From CAWCVR01 sp963799105 (lineage in GTDB: Bacteria > Acidobacteriota > Terriglobia > Bryobacterales > Bryobacteraceae): DNA of 64,000 nucleotides. This document shows positions 44,993 to 54,568 of this stretch, piece by piece. Positions within the stretch are counted from its first letter, which is position 1; each line of letters starts with the position of its first letter. The stretch spans positions 372,001 through 436,000 of the forward strand of contig CAWCVR010000010.1 in assembly GCA_963799105.1 (NCBI GenBank), read 5' to 3'. Below the pieces are notes generated by a model. The model was not told the DNA's origin and did no database searches. It worked only from the letters and a program-made list of their open reading frames with translations. Made by a program: the position numbers and the translations under genes.

Positions 44993-47900
44993 AGTTGGCA
45001 TCGAAGACCACTTGGTTCGCCTTGATTCCCCCGATGGCGATCACTAGATTGTGCTCTCCTGCCGGTAGACCGCTGGGTATGCCGACGTTCACCTGGCAGA
45101 GGCCGACGAATCCCGGCGCCAAGCCGGCAAAAGCCACGCTAGCCGGCGCACCGTCGATCGTCGCAGTGGTGGCCGCCACCACATAGGACAGTGGCGAAGG
45201 CGGGGCCGCCATGCCCGTGCTGACGGGCGGAGACACGGCGCCTTGGCCAGTTAGATAAACCTGTATGGAGGAACCTGCGGCAGCGGGTCTCGCGGGCGTG
45301 TTCAGGCTATTATCCGCGTTCAGGATGGAGCCGTGATTGGCGCCCCAAGTGAAGACATAAGGAGCTACCGCGGCCACCGTGAAGACCGCGAACGGAGAAC
45401 CCCCGATCTGCAGCCAATAGGTACCAGGCGTCAAAGCGTATGGGAGCTGGATGTTCCATTGCCCCGCACTTTCATAAAAGACGCCGGGATAGTCGAAGTT
45501 CGGGGCCGGGAACAGATTGAGGGCGATGTCCGGCATTCGAGGGAATGGCAAAGGGGCTGAATTGGAAGATACGGAGTTGGCCAGATCGATCCCAAAGACC
45601 GCGACGATCGATCCGGGCGCCACGGGACCGAACCCGAACGTGGCACCGTTGACGATCCCGCCCGTGGAGATGAGGGGATACAGGGCGTACGGCATCACTG
45701 CGACCGGCACTTCCCGGACGTCGTTGTTGCTGGTGGTGAAGGTGAGATCGCCCCAGCCGGATGGCGAGTACGCGCATGGAGCCAACTGAATCGATACCTG
45801 GCCCGGGGTCGAGCCGGTGAGACCGCTGCCGTTCGAGCACGAAAGAACCGAGGTCAGCCCGGTGGTTCTGTTGCCCGTGTTGGCAACGTAGGTCATCTGC
45901 TGCGCGCTCGATAGGGTAAACGGCATGGGCGTGATGACCGGGGTCTGCCTGACTGCGACGGCCGCGGGATCGACGTTGAACGGCACGTCGGCCTGGACGG
46001 TAAGGGTTACCGGAATCCTCACGCCCCCGTTCGCCGATTGCTTGGATGTTATGTCTACGTGCGTCGTGTAACTTCCTGGCTCCAGGCCGCCCGGGTCCGC
46101 CGTCACCGAGAGCACCCCCGGCGCCGATCCTGCCGGCGGAGAAACCGTGAGCCACGTCGCCTCTGACGCCGCAGCGAAGTCTGTCCGATAGGCGGCTTTT
46201 TGCCAAATGCCCACTGTGGCGTGTTTCGGTGCGTCGCCCGCCTGAGCTAGAAAAGACAAGATAGCAGGCCCAGCTACGAGATTCGACGCCACGCCATTCC
46301 AAAGGTTGCCCTGGGTGCCCTCGATGACGAATACGGTCACCGCGTAGGGCGACCCCGGGTCGCCGGCGACGGCGATCGTGACATGTCCGGTGCTGAGGCC
46401 GGCGGGCAGCGCGGTACCGTCAACCGCCGCGTCCTCGCCGTTGCTAGCTGGGACGATCCAGGGGGTTGAGGATGCGACAGTCAGTAGGTATTGCTGGTAG
46501 CTCTGAATGCCCGGCAAGTAACTGAGGAGCGACGTAACGCTATAGTTGTTGACGATTGCGATTTGCGACGGCATCACGATGGTGGGTGAAAACTGATTGG
46601 ACATTACTGCATGCACCTGAACAGTCACCGGGGAATTTGTCAATGTGGGAGAACTGACGGTGAAGGAGCCGTCGTACCTTCCCGGCGGCAGGGTGGGATC
46701 CAGGTCCACGCTAATGGTCGCAAACGCAGTGCCGGGCCAATTTGGCAACGGCGTGGCGATTCCGGGCGGGGATACCGGGTTGCCTTCCTCCTTTATCACC
46801 AATTGTAGCCAGGGCGTGTCCGTGCTCACAGTGAATGGCGCCCCGAGGGTGGCTCCGCCAGTCGAAAACACACTCACAGCTTGGCCCCAGGTGTACGCGT
46901 CCTCCGTTACGGCCTGCGGAAAGACCGCCAGAGATCCGCCGATCGGAAGTATCCTCATCAAGCCCTGGGCTGGCAGGTTGTTTTCGTATGGGTTGTAGTA
47001 AGCCTGTCCACTCTCCCACGCATTTGAAGTTCCGCCGGCATTGGATCCGACATAGATTCGGCCTTGGGAGTCCATCGTGAGAGCTGGGCCCTGCGGGCCA
47101 GTGTATTGCGTAGTCCAAAGAAGATTGCCCGAAGCGTCGTAGTAGTGGAGATACTCCGCCGGGTTGAACGGCTCCAGCACCGCAACATTCCCGGAAGGAT
47201 CCACCGCGGCCTGGATCGGCCAGCCACGCGTGGTAACCGTCCACAGCGGCGAGTCCGATGCGGCGGCCAGCTTCACCACGAAACCGGCAACGGCGTAGTT
47301 GATGCCGTTTCCGAACCTGACCAGGCTGGTATCGATCCCAGGAAAGTCCGGCGAGCAAGTGGCGCCGGAAAGATACAGATCGCCCGAGGCGTCGAATTGC
47401 AGGCCGGTTCCGGAAGTCTGCAGGCTCCCGCCGATCTGAAGCGAGGCAATCACCTTCGAGCCGGCGGGATCGATGCCGACCACGGCCGCCGGCGTCGGCG
47501 AAAGCCCGGTAGCCGGGCATGCCTCCGTCGCAAGAGCATTAATACCCGGTGCCGTACCGCCGACCCACACCGTCCCGTCCTGGCGCATAGCCATGCCGCC
47601 GGAGAGGCTGGTTGCCTGCAGACCAGGCACATAGGTTGCGTAGACCAGGCGAGCGCCGGCCGGGTCAAGCTCGCCGAGCCAGCGGTAGGCGTCCCCCGTG
47701 GTGATCGCGTTCGGCGTGGTAACTACGGCCCGTGACAGCGGGCTGCATAAGGCGAACACATCTCCATCGCCGTTGAGTCCAACGTCCGTCAACCCGAGCG
47801 CAGGCAAAAGAGTAGACCACAGGAGCTGCGAACCGTCGGCACTCAGTTTCGACACGAATGAGATCGGGTAGGCGCCCGGATTCCGGGTCATGTAAGCTCC

Positions 47901-48932
47901 GGGCGTAACTGGATAATCGGTTGACCCGGTGATTCCACCGACTACAACGTTACCGGAGCTGTCCAGGGCGAGGGCAACGGCCGTATCGGTTCCGCTGCCG
48001 CCTAGATACGTGCAGTAAACCAGGCTGGAGCCGTCCGGCGAGAACTTCGCAACGTATAAGTGATACAACAACTGGAAGTTAGTCTCCGCCGCCTGCGAAC
48101 CAGGCGTTGCCTTCTGATACGCATTGTAGGTCACCGGCAGAACGGACCCTCCATTTACCTGTCCGGCAATGTAGGCTGCGCCGGTCGAATCCACCGCGAC
48201 GGTTGTGACGGAACCGGGAAACCAGGTGGCGTAATCGATGACCGGATCGATGATCAGGGGCTCGGAGCGGTCATAGTCCCCAAGGTCAAACCCGACGCGC
48301 GTCCCTTTCAAGCGGAACTTTGCGGTAACCTCATGGCGCACGCCGCGGATCGTCTGATATGCCACGGGCCGATGCTGAATCGCGTCCCCGGCAGCGGTAG
48401 GCATAATCAGCCCGCCAGATTCGTCGAACCGGATGCCATCCGCGCCGGTGAACGAAATCTCGATGGCGGCTGCATCCGCGCCCGGTGCAATCGCCAGATC
48501 GTACTCGAACCGGTGCCCGCCGCCGCGGTAGACCACGTCCACGCCGTCCAGCACGCCGCGGAAGCGCACCCGCTCCCAGAGCGGCACATGGGTCCGCCAG
48601 CGCGCCGGGTCCGAACCCATGAGGTAGTTCCTGTGGCCTGGGACCTCGATCTCCGGAAGGGCAGCGGGGTCCCGCCGGGCACCCACAACCTCCATCCGGA
48701 GGGCGCTGTCATGCCCGCGCCCCTCCGACGCCGCCAGTTCGGCACCTCCGCGCTCCAGCAGGATCCGATACCCCGGACCTCGCGCCACCCAGCCTGACTG
48801 GGATTGCTCGAAGGCAACCGGAAACATCGCCGCCCTGCTGGCTTGCGAGGACAATGCCGCTCCGGAAGGGACGCCGGACACCGCAATTGTGAGTATAAGT
48901 GCACCCGACCGTACACGAAAACTCGAAATCAT
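44991..48932 (-). CDS. Giant secreted SBBP-type propeller protein with TIGR03437 C terminus
   Basis: A 1313-residue secreted protein. A signal peptide (residues 1-26) is followed by a conserved N-terminal domain typical of SBBP proteins (YRILLERGGAELAAS, VRFRGVLDGVDVVYRGGGHR, PLIIDPVIDYATWFPGS). SBBP propeller repeats follow (VAKFSPDGSSLVYCTYLGGS, DTAVALALDSSGNVVVGGIT). The middle holds BACON-like Ig modules (TPWLQLVIKEEG; SEATWLTVSPPAGSAPGVLS). The last ~220 residues are the TIGR03437 domain (GIVNGATFGFGPVAPGSIVA). It is probably a surface-exposed binding or adhesion protein; no catalytic motif is visible. It stands alone and is convergent with glpD. Confidence 0.88.
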   Translation of the reverse strand: MISSFRVRSGALILTIAVSGVPSGAALSSQASRAAMFPVAFEQSQSGWVARGPGYRILLERGGAELAASEGRGHDSALRMEVVGARRDPAALPEIEVPGHRNYLMGSDPARWRTHVPLWERVRFRGVLDGVDVVYRGGGHRFEYDLAIAPGADAAAIEISFTGADGIRFDESGGLIMPTAAGDAIQHRPVAYQTIRGVRHEVTAKFRLKGTRVGFDLGDYDRSEPLIIDPVIDYATWFPGSVTTVAVDSTGAAYIAGQVNGGSVLPVTYNAYQKATPGSQAAETNFQLLYHLYVAKFSPDGSSLVYCTYLGGSGTDTAVALALDSSGNVVVGGITGSTDYPVTPGAYMTRNPGAYPISFVSKLSADGSQLLWSTLLPALGLTDVGLNGDGDVFALCSPLSRAVVTTPNAITTGDAYRWLGELDPAGARLVYATYVPGLQATSLSGGMAMRQDGTVWVGGTAPGINALATEACPATGLSPTPAAVVGIDPAGSKVIASLQIGGSLQTSGTGLQFDASGDLYLSGATCSPDFPGIDTSLVRFGNGINYAVAGFVVKLAAASDSPLWTVTTRGWPIQAAVDPSGNVAVLEPFNPAEYLHYYDASGNLLWTTQYTGPQGPALTMDSQGRIYVGSNAGGTSNAWESGQAYYNPYENNLPAQGLMRILPIGGSLAVFPQAVTEDAYTWGQAVSVFSTGGATLGAPFTVSTDTPWLQLVIKEEGNPVSPPGIATPLPNWPGTAFATISVDLDPTLPPGRYDGSFTVSSPTLTNSPVTVQVHAVMSNQFSPTIVMPSQIAIVNNYSVTSLLSYLPGIQSYQQYLLTVASSTPWIVPASNGEDAAVDGTALPAGLSTGHVTIAVAGDPGSPYAVTVFVIEGTQGNLWNGVASNLVAGPAILSFLAQAGDAPKHATVGIWQKAAYRTDFAAASEATWLTVSPPAGSAPGVLSVTADPGGLEPGSYTTHVDITSKQSANGGVRIPVTLTVQADVPFNVDPAAVAVRQTPVITPMPFTLSSAQQMTYVANTGNRTTGLTSVLSCSNGSGLTGSTPGQVSIQLAPCAYSPSGWGDLTFTTSNNDVREVPVAVMPYALYPLISTGGIVNGATFGFGPVAPGSIVAVFGIDLANSVSSNSAPLPFPRMPDIALNLFPAPNFDYPGVFYESAGQWNIQLPYALTPGTYWLQIGGSPFAVFTVAAVAPYVFTWGANHGSILNADNSLNTPARPAAAGSSIQVYLTGQGAVSPPVSTGMAAPPSPLSYVVAATTATIDGAPASVAFAGLAPGFVGLCQVNVGIPSGLPAGEHNLVIAIGGIKANQVVFDAN

Positions 48933-49242
48933 GTCTCGCTCATTGTACCAAGTTGAGTTTCCTGAACAACGGAACCGGCACGATCACGGCAATGAATGGA
49001 ACCGCATAGAAAACGAGCGCGTATTTCGGAAACCCGGACGTTGCTTCGGGCACGCGAGATGCTGCGGAGCCGTTCGCACATGTCGGCTACGCGACAGCCG
49101 GCGCAACGATCAACAAGCTTGAGTTCTTCAACCCGGAATATCCATTTTGGATTTCCAAATCTGACTCAGTATAAGCCAAAGCGCCATCCTCTGTTCCTGC
49201 GAGCCGCATAGGCATTTCGAGCTATGGCTTCAACCCGCCGCG
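48933..49242. other. Gap without a recognised gene
   Basis: About 310 bases between the start of the SBBP gene and the end of glpF. It is somewhat AT-richer than its surroundings near 49110-49190. It should hold the promoter of the SBBP gene. No gene, repeat or RNA could be supported. Confidence 0.45.
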
Positions 49243-49968
49243 CTAGAACCGCGCCAGCCTTACCACCAACCCCGCCAGCGCCCCGCCTATCAGCGGCCCG
49301 GCGATGGGCACCGCGGCATACCGCCAGTCCGGCGAATCCTTCCCCGGGATCGGCAGCAGCGCGTGCACGATTCGCGGTCCCAGGTCGCGCGCCGGGTTGA
49401 TGGCGTACCCGGTGGTGCCGCCCAGGCTCAGGCCGATGCCCCAAATCAGGCTCCCCACCAGGTACGGTCCCAACGCCGCCGCCGGCCCCGCCGCCGCCAC
49501 GGCTTTGGAGAAAATCGCGCCCGCCACCAGCACCAGCACGAAAGTGCCGATGATCTCGCTCAACAGGTTCGCCGGCGCGTTGCGGATCGCCGGGTCGGTG
49601 CAGAAGCAGGCGCGCTTCAGGCCGGGCGCGGGCGTCTCGCGCCAATGCGGCAGGTAGTGCAGCCACACCAGGCACGCTCCGGCCATGGCGCCCGCCAATT
49701 GCGCCGCGCTATACCACGCCACCTTGCCGAAATCGCCCGAGTTGATCGCGGCCCCCAGCGTCACCGCCGGGTTCAGGTGGCCTTCGCTCCCGAAAGCGAT
49801 GGCGGTAAACACACCGGCCATCACCGCCATTGCCCACCCCGTGCTAATGACCATCCACCCCGAGCCTTCGCCCTTGGATTTCCGGAGCAGAACGTTGGCC
49901 ACCACGCCGTTCCCCATGAGGATCAGCACCATGGTTCCCATGAACTCTCCGCAGACTCCCTTTGGCAT
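49243..49968 (-). CDS. glpF: Glycerol facilitator (aquaglyceroporin)
   Basis: The 241-residue MIP-family channel has six spans and the two half-helix NPA motifs: GHLNPAVTLG (near 67) and AINPARDLGPRI (near 192). Asp after the second NPAR marks the glycerol-conducting branch, as in GlpF (NPARD). It lets glycerol diffuse across the inner membrane to be trapped by glycerol kinase. The start codon directly abuts the stop of glpK on the same strand, so glpK-glpF form one operon. Confidence 0.94.
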   Translation of the reverse strand: MPKGVCGEFMGTMVLILMGNGVVANVLLRKSKGEGSGWMVISTGWAMAVMAGVFTAIAFGSEGHLNPAVTLGAAINSGDFGKVAWYSAAQLAGAMAGACLVWLHYLPHWRETPAPGLKRACFCTDPAIRNAPANLLSEIIGTFVLVLVAGAIFSKAVAAAGPAAALGPYLVGSLIWGIGLSLGGTTGYAINPARDLGPRIVHALLPIPGKDSPDWRYAAVPIAGPLIGGALAGLVVRLARF

Positions 49969-51456
49969 CTAATCCTCCAGCCAGTCGAACGACCGCGTGA
50001 CCGCCTTCTTCCAGAAGCCGTACATACGCTCCCGCCGCTCGGGGTCCATCCGCGGTTTCCAGGTCTGGTCCACCGACCAGCGGGCGCGCAGATCCTCCAC
50101 GCTTTCATAGAACCCGGTGGCCAGGCCGGCCGCGTACGCCGCTCCCAGCGCGGTAGTTTCCTTGACCGCCGGACGCACCACCGTGCGGCCCAGAATATCC
50201 GCCTGGAACTGCATCAGGAGTTCGTTCACCACCATGCCGCCATCGGTGCGCAGCACGCTCAAGGGCACGCCCGAGTCCTTCTCCATGGCCTCCACCACGT
50301 CGCGCGTCTGAAAGGCGGTAGCCTCCAGCACGGCGCGCGCCAGGTGACTCTTGTTGGAATAGCGGGTCAGCCCGGCGATGGTGCCGCGGGCGTTGTGCTT
50401 CCAGTACGGAGCGTACAATCCGGAAAAGGCGGGGACGAAGTAAACCCCGCCGTTGTCCTCCGCCTGCCGGGCCAGCGTTTCAATCTCCGCGCTGGCGCCG
50501 ATGAGTCCGAAATTGTCGCGCACCCACTGCACCAGCGCGCCGGCAATAGCCACGCTTCCCTCCAGCGCGTAGTGGGCCGGCTGTTCTCCTAGCCGGAACG
50601 CCACCGTGGTCAGCAACCCGTGTCGCGACTGCACGAGGCCGGTCCCGGTGTTCATCAGCAGGAAGCAGCCCGTGCCGTAGGTGTTCTTCGCCTCGCCCGC
50701 CTGGAAGCAGGTCTGGCCCACCAGGGCCGCCTGCTGGTCGCCCAGGATTCCGGCCACGGGGACGCCGCGCACCGCATCCAGCGTGGCTTCGCCGTAGACC
50801 TCGCTGCTCGAGCGGACCTGGGGCAGCACCTGCCGCGGTATGCCGAAGGCGCTCAGCAGTTCGGGATCCCAGTCGAGCGTATGTAGGTTCATCAACTGCG
50901 TGCGGCTGGCGTTGGTGCAGTCGGTGATGTGCCTGCCCGTCAGCCGCCACAACAGGAAGGAATCGATATTGCCGAACAGCACTTCGCCCGCTTCGGCCTT
51001 CTGGCGCGCGCCGGGGACATGGTCCAGCAGCCAGCGGATTTTGAGCGCGCTGAAGTAGGTGGCGAGCGGCAGGCCGGTCTGGGCGCGGAAGCGGTCGGGG
51101 CCGCCCTGGCGCGCGAGAGCGGGGATGTACTCGTCCACGCGGGTATCCTGCCAGACCAGCGCGTTGGCCAGCGGCCGGCCGGTCTCGCGGTCCCACAGGA
51201 CGGTGGTTTCGCGCTGGTTGGTGATGCCCAACGCCGCCAGGTCGCTGAAGTGCAAGCCGCGCTGCGCCATCGCCTCGGCGATCGTCTCGCAAGTCCAGAG
51301 CCAGATCTCCTCGGGATCGTGCTCCACCCATCCGGGTTGCGGGTAGATCTGGCGGTGCTCCCGCTGCGCGCTGGCGGCGATGCGCCCGGCGCGGTCGAAG
51401 ATCAAAAAGCGCGTGCTGGTGGTGCCTTGATCGATCGCTCCAATGAAGTCCGCCAT
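49969..51456 (-). CDS. glpK: Glycerol kinase
   Basis: A 495-residue FGGY kinase that phosphorylates glycerol with ATP. It starts with the phosphate-binding GAIDQGTTSTRFLIFDRAGR and has QREHRQIYPQPGWVEHDPEE, GITNQRETTVLWDRETGRPL and NALVWQDTRVDEYIPALARQ. The C-terminal signature is TDGGMVVNELLMQFQADILG. Length is normal. It leads the glpK-glpF operon; its product is the substrate of GlpD encoded at 43281-44844. The ATG at 51456 follows a GGGGGGA ribosome site. Confidence 0.96.
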   Translation of the reverse strand: MADFIGAIDQGTTSTRFLIFDRAGRIAASAQREHRQIYPQPGWVEHDPEEIWLWTCETIAEAMAQRGLHFSDLAALGITNQRETTVLWDRETGRPLANALVWQDTRVDEYIPALARQGGPDRFRAQTGLPLATYFSALKIRWLLDHVPGARQKAEAGEVLFGNIDSFLLWRLTGRHITDCTNASRTQLMNLHTLDWDPELLSAFGIPRQVLPQVRSSSEVYGEATLDAVRGVPVAGILGDQQAALVGQTCFQAGEAKNTYGTGCFLLMNTGTGLVQSRHGLLTTVAFRLGEQPAHYALEGSVAIAGALVQWVRDNFGLIGASAEIETLARQAEDNGGVYFVPAFSGLYAPYWKHNARGTIAGLTRYSNKSHLARAVLEATAFQTRDVVEAMEKDSGVPLSVLRTDGGMVVNELLMQFQADILGRTVVRPAVKETTALGAAYAAGLATGFYESVEDLRARWSVDQTWKPRMDPERRERMYGFWKKAVTRSFDWLED

Positions 51457-51483
51457 GCCATCCCCCCTTGAGAATCTTCCAGG

Positions 51484-51750
51484 TTAGCCCAATGCGGGTG
51501 GAAGAGCGTTACCGGTGCGGCGGACAATCGCGCTGATGCCCACCGCGCCGCCCGCCCAGTCCACCCGAAAGAATATGTGGTAGCTGCCCACCTGGCGCCG
51601 GTAGCGGTCCGCATGCCCTTCGAGCTTCACGAGATCGCCCTTGAATGGAGCGGCTGCCATTGCCAGGACCGCTGCCGTGACTCTATCCCTACCGGGAATT
51701 CTACCGAGCTGCTTTTGCGCCGTCTGTGCGACGAAGATGGTCCAGGTCAT
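51484..51750 (-). CDS. RelE/ParE-family toxin
   Basis: An 88-residue RelE-like protein: MTWTIFVAQTAQKQLGRIPG, VLAMAAAPFKGDLVKLEGHA, DRYRRQVGSYHIFFRVDWAG, GAVGISAIVRRTGNAL. The R-x-x-VG-x-Y-x-I-x-FRVD core is typical of RelE mRNA interferases. Its start lies inside the end of the AbrB-like antitoxin gene (50-base overlap), in antitoxin-first order. It lies between that pair and glpK. Confidence 0.85.
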   Translation of the reverse strand: MTWTIFVAQTAQKQLGRIPGRDRVTAAVLAMAAAPFKGDLVKLEGHADRYRRQVGSYHIFFRVDWAGGAVGISAIVRRTGNALPPALG

Positions 51751-51979
51751 GGAGAAGATCGCTCAAGTTGACGAATTCGCCGCGCGCTATCTCGGCTTCG
51801 CCCCTGCGGATAGCGGCGGCCTCGCCCCTGGTGGGCCTGTAAGCCGGCTGGCTCGCCGTGATGGTGATCCTCCGGGAAGACGCCGTGAATTCCAGTTGGT
51901 CGCCGGGCTTGATTCCGGCTAGCCGCCGGATGCTCCGCGGCACCATAATCTCCGCTTTGCCCGCGACGATGGTCGTCAT
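51701..51979 (-). CDS. AbrB/MazE-type antitoxin
   Basis: The 92-residue protein has an N-terminal SpoVT/AbrB swapped-hairpin DNA-binding domain (IVAGKAEIMVPRSIRRLAGI, KPGDQLEFTASSRRITIT). An acidic, helical tail follows (AAIRRGEAEIARGEFVNLSD, LLHDLDH) that would wrap the toxin. It overlaps the RelE-like gene by 50 bases. The pairing AbrB plus RelE is a less common but known toxin-antitoxin combination. Confidence 0.85.
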   Translation of the reverse strand: MTTIVAGKAEIMVPRSIRRLAGIKPGDQLEFTASSRRITITASQPAYRPTRGEAAAIRRGEAEIARGEFVNLSDLLHDLDHLRRTDGAKAAR

Positions 51980-52042
51980 TCTTCAAGAGTAGCGGAACGG
52001 GAGAACTTGTCAACCCAAGTGGGGGTTTCGCGCCCAGGCTCC

Positions 52043-53714
52043 TCACCGCTCCTTTCGCCGCAATTGCGCCCCTTCGACGCACTCATACTCACCCGCGGCC
52101 ACCTTCGAAAACTCCTGCACCGCGCCGCTGGGCCATTCCACCACCACCCGCGTGGCGGAATCCCGGGGGCCGAGGCCGAAGGTGAGAGTCAGCTCCGATT
52201 GCGACAGGTAGCTGGACCCGGTCTTCACCGTGCGCATTTGCGCGCCCTCCGGCGTCCAGAGGCGGACCACGGCGCCGATGGCGTCGCGGTTGGATTTCGT
52301 GCCGATAAGCCGCAGCCGCAGCGAACGCACCCCGGGCGCCACGTCGTTGCGGTACAAATGCGCCGCGCCCTGATTGGTGGTGAGCAGGATGTCCAGATCG
52401 CCGTCGCGGTCGAAATCGCCGTACGCCAGGCCGCGCCCCACCTTGGGCACGGCGAAGCCGCCGCCGGCCTGCGCAGCCACATCCTGAAACTGGCCGCCCC
52501 CACGGTTCAGAAACAGGTGCGGCGGTTGCGCGTAACCGGCGTTGCCGCGAATCCGGCGGACGGTTTCGTCGATGTGGCCGTTGACCGCGATCAGGTCGAG
52601 GCGCCCATCCAGATTGATGTCCAGAAACGCGCATCCGAAGCCCAGACTCTCGCGCGAGGCCTGGCCCACGCCGGCGGTCATGGCCGCATCGGTGAACATT
52701 CCGGGGCGCGAGGGACGGTACAGCGCCATCATTTCGTTATCGAAATTGGTGATGGCAATCCCTTCCACGCCCGAGTTGTCGAAATCGGCCGTATCGATTC
52801 CCATTCCGGCGCGGGCCTTGCCATCCTCGCTGAAGGCCACCCCGGCGCGCACGGCGACATCCTCGAACGTGCCATTGCGCAGATTGCGATACAGCTTGTT
52901 GGGCTGCGTGTCGTTGGCGATCAGCACGTCCGGCCAGCCATCGCGGTCGAAATCCATCAGGGCGACCCCCAGCGACTTCGAGGTGGGGTCGAAAATGCCG
53001 CTCTTCGCCGTGACATCCTCGAACGTGCCGTTGCCGCGGTTGCGGAACAGCCAGCAGGTGTCGCCGTGATAGGCCTCCGGCGTGCAGTAGGACTTGCGCT
53101 TGCCGTCCACGCTGCAGAAAACGTCGAGCTTCGGGCGACCATTTGACGTAGTTGCAGACCAGCAGGTCCAGCAGACCGTCGCGGTCGAAATCGAACCAGA
53201 GCGCCGAGGTGCTGAAGCCCGTTCCGCCCGCCGAGCCCGGCCTTTTCGGTGACGTCCACGAAGTGCCCCGCGCCGGTGTTCTGAAACAGCCGGTTCTGGC
53301 CGACGGCCGTAATCAGGATGTCCGGGAAGCCGTCGTTATTGAAATCCGCCACGGCCACGCCCATGCCGTACAGTTCCACCCCAGGCCGGCGCGTTCGGTG
53401 ACGTCGCTGAAGGTTCCGTTGCGATTGTTGCGATACAGCTGCAGCGTGCTGCGCTGGCGCTTGTGGCCGGGCCAGTCCATGCCATTGACCAGCAGAATGT
53501 CCAGCCAGCCATCGCCATCGTAATCCAGAAAGGCGCAGCCCGGCCCCATGGTTTCGGGAAGGTACTTGGCGCCGAAAGCACCGCTATTGTGACGGAAATC
53601 GATGCCGGCCGAGGCGGTGACGTCGGTGAACGAAAAGCCCGGCCCCGCCGGCGCGGACACGAGCGGCCGGGCAAGCGATGCTACGGCGCCCGCCAGCAGA
53701 GAACGCCGCGTCAC
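52043..53714 (-). pseudogene. Secreted FG-GAP/VCBS and ASPIC-UnbV protein, three frameshifts
   Basis: Joined across three breaks, the reading gives a protein of about 556 residues: a Tat-like leader (TRRSLLAGAVASLARPLVSA), repeated calcium-binding FG-GAP units (FLDYDGDGWLDILLVNG, VADFNNDGFPDILIT, MDFDRDGWPDVLIANDTQPN, YGDFDRDGDLDILLTTNQGA) and a C-terminal ASPIC/UnbV domain (GTKSNRDAIGAVVRLW, YLSQSELTLTFGLG, VVVEWPSGAVQEF). Breaks lie near 53381 (C run, one base missing), 53227 (one extra) and 53134 (one extra). GTG 53714 overlaps the stop of the NarL-type regulator gene. It is either decayed or misassembled. Confidence 0.82.
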
Positions 53715-54340
53715 GCGATGCTCACCAGGCCCTGGCGGATGGCATAGACCACCAACTCCGCCGTGTTGTGCATCCCCAGGGCCTGCATGATATTGGCGCG
53801 ATGCACCGAAACCGTATTCACGCTCAACCCCAACATGGCGGCAATCTCCTTGTTCGACCTGCCGTTCACGATGAGCTGGAGCACTTCCAGTTCCCGGGTG
53901 GTCAGACTGGGCTGGCTCTCCGGTTGCGCGGCGAGCGATCCCAGGCGCGAGTCGAGCACGCATTCATTCGCCGCCACGCGCTTGACCGCGGCCACCAGTT
54001 CCAGGTCCATGGCGTTCTTCAACAGGTAACCCTTGGCGCCCGCCTCCAGACAAGTGCGCACATAGGACGCTTCGGAATGCATGCTGAGCACCAGCACCAC
54101 GGTTCCCGGGCAGGATTTCAGAATGTGGCGCGTGGCCACGGCGCCGTTCATGCTGGGCAGGGCGAAGTCCATCACCACCACGCGCGGGCGCAGACGGCTG
54201 GCCTCCTCGACCGCTTCGTGGCCGTCGCTGGCTTCGCCCACCACGCGAATTCCGGGGTCCTCCTCCAGCAGCCGGCGGAAACCGCGGCGTACCAGACTGT
54301 GATCGTCTACCAGAAGGACCGTGATAGGAGCGTCGGACAT
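53711..54340 (-). CDS. NarL/FixJ-family response regulator
   Basis: A 209-residue regulator. The receiver (ITVLLVDDHSLVRRGFRRLL; phospho-Asp in VVVMDFALPSMNG; Lys in YLLKNAM) is followed by a LuxR-type HTH (LTTRELEVLQLIVNGRSNKE, IAAMLGLSVNTVSVHRANIM). ATG 54340 is chosen for the GGAGGA site upstream and the family start. No partner kinase is adjacent. The last four bases of the gene (GTGA) also start the FG-GAP gene, so the two are translationally coupled. It is divergent from the ctpA-like gene. Confidence 0.92.
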   Translation of the reverse strand: MSDAPITVLLVDDHSLVRRGFRRLLEEDPGIRVVGEASDGHEAVEEASRLRPRVVVMDFALPSMNGAVATRHILKSCPGTVVLVLSMHSEASYVRTCLEAGAKGYLLKNAMDLELVAAVKRVAANECVLDSRLGSLAAQPESQPSLTTRELEVLQLIVNGRSNKEIAAMLGLSVNTVSVHRANIMQALGMHNTAELVVYAIRQGLVSIA

Positions 54341-54568
54341 GGTTCGCAGTTCCTCCTTATCGTACGCCAGAGGCAGCCTACTCCTCAATCGCGATGCGCC
54401 GGACGCTCCCCGGTGCCAGGCCGGGGGCTCCATAGTGGAGCGGGATGGCAAGGATCGCCCCGCCTCGCTCCGGCCGGTGAGTCCGCATCCACGCCGCGCG
54501 CCTGCCGGCAGGCGGGCCGCCGGCGCGCTTTCCCGCTACGCTATACTCGGATGAGAAGGATCGTCTCC

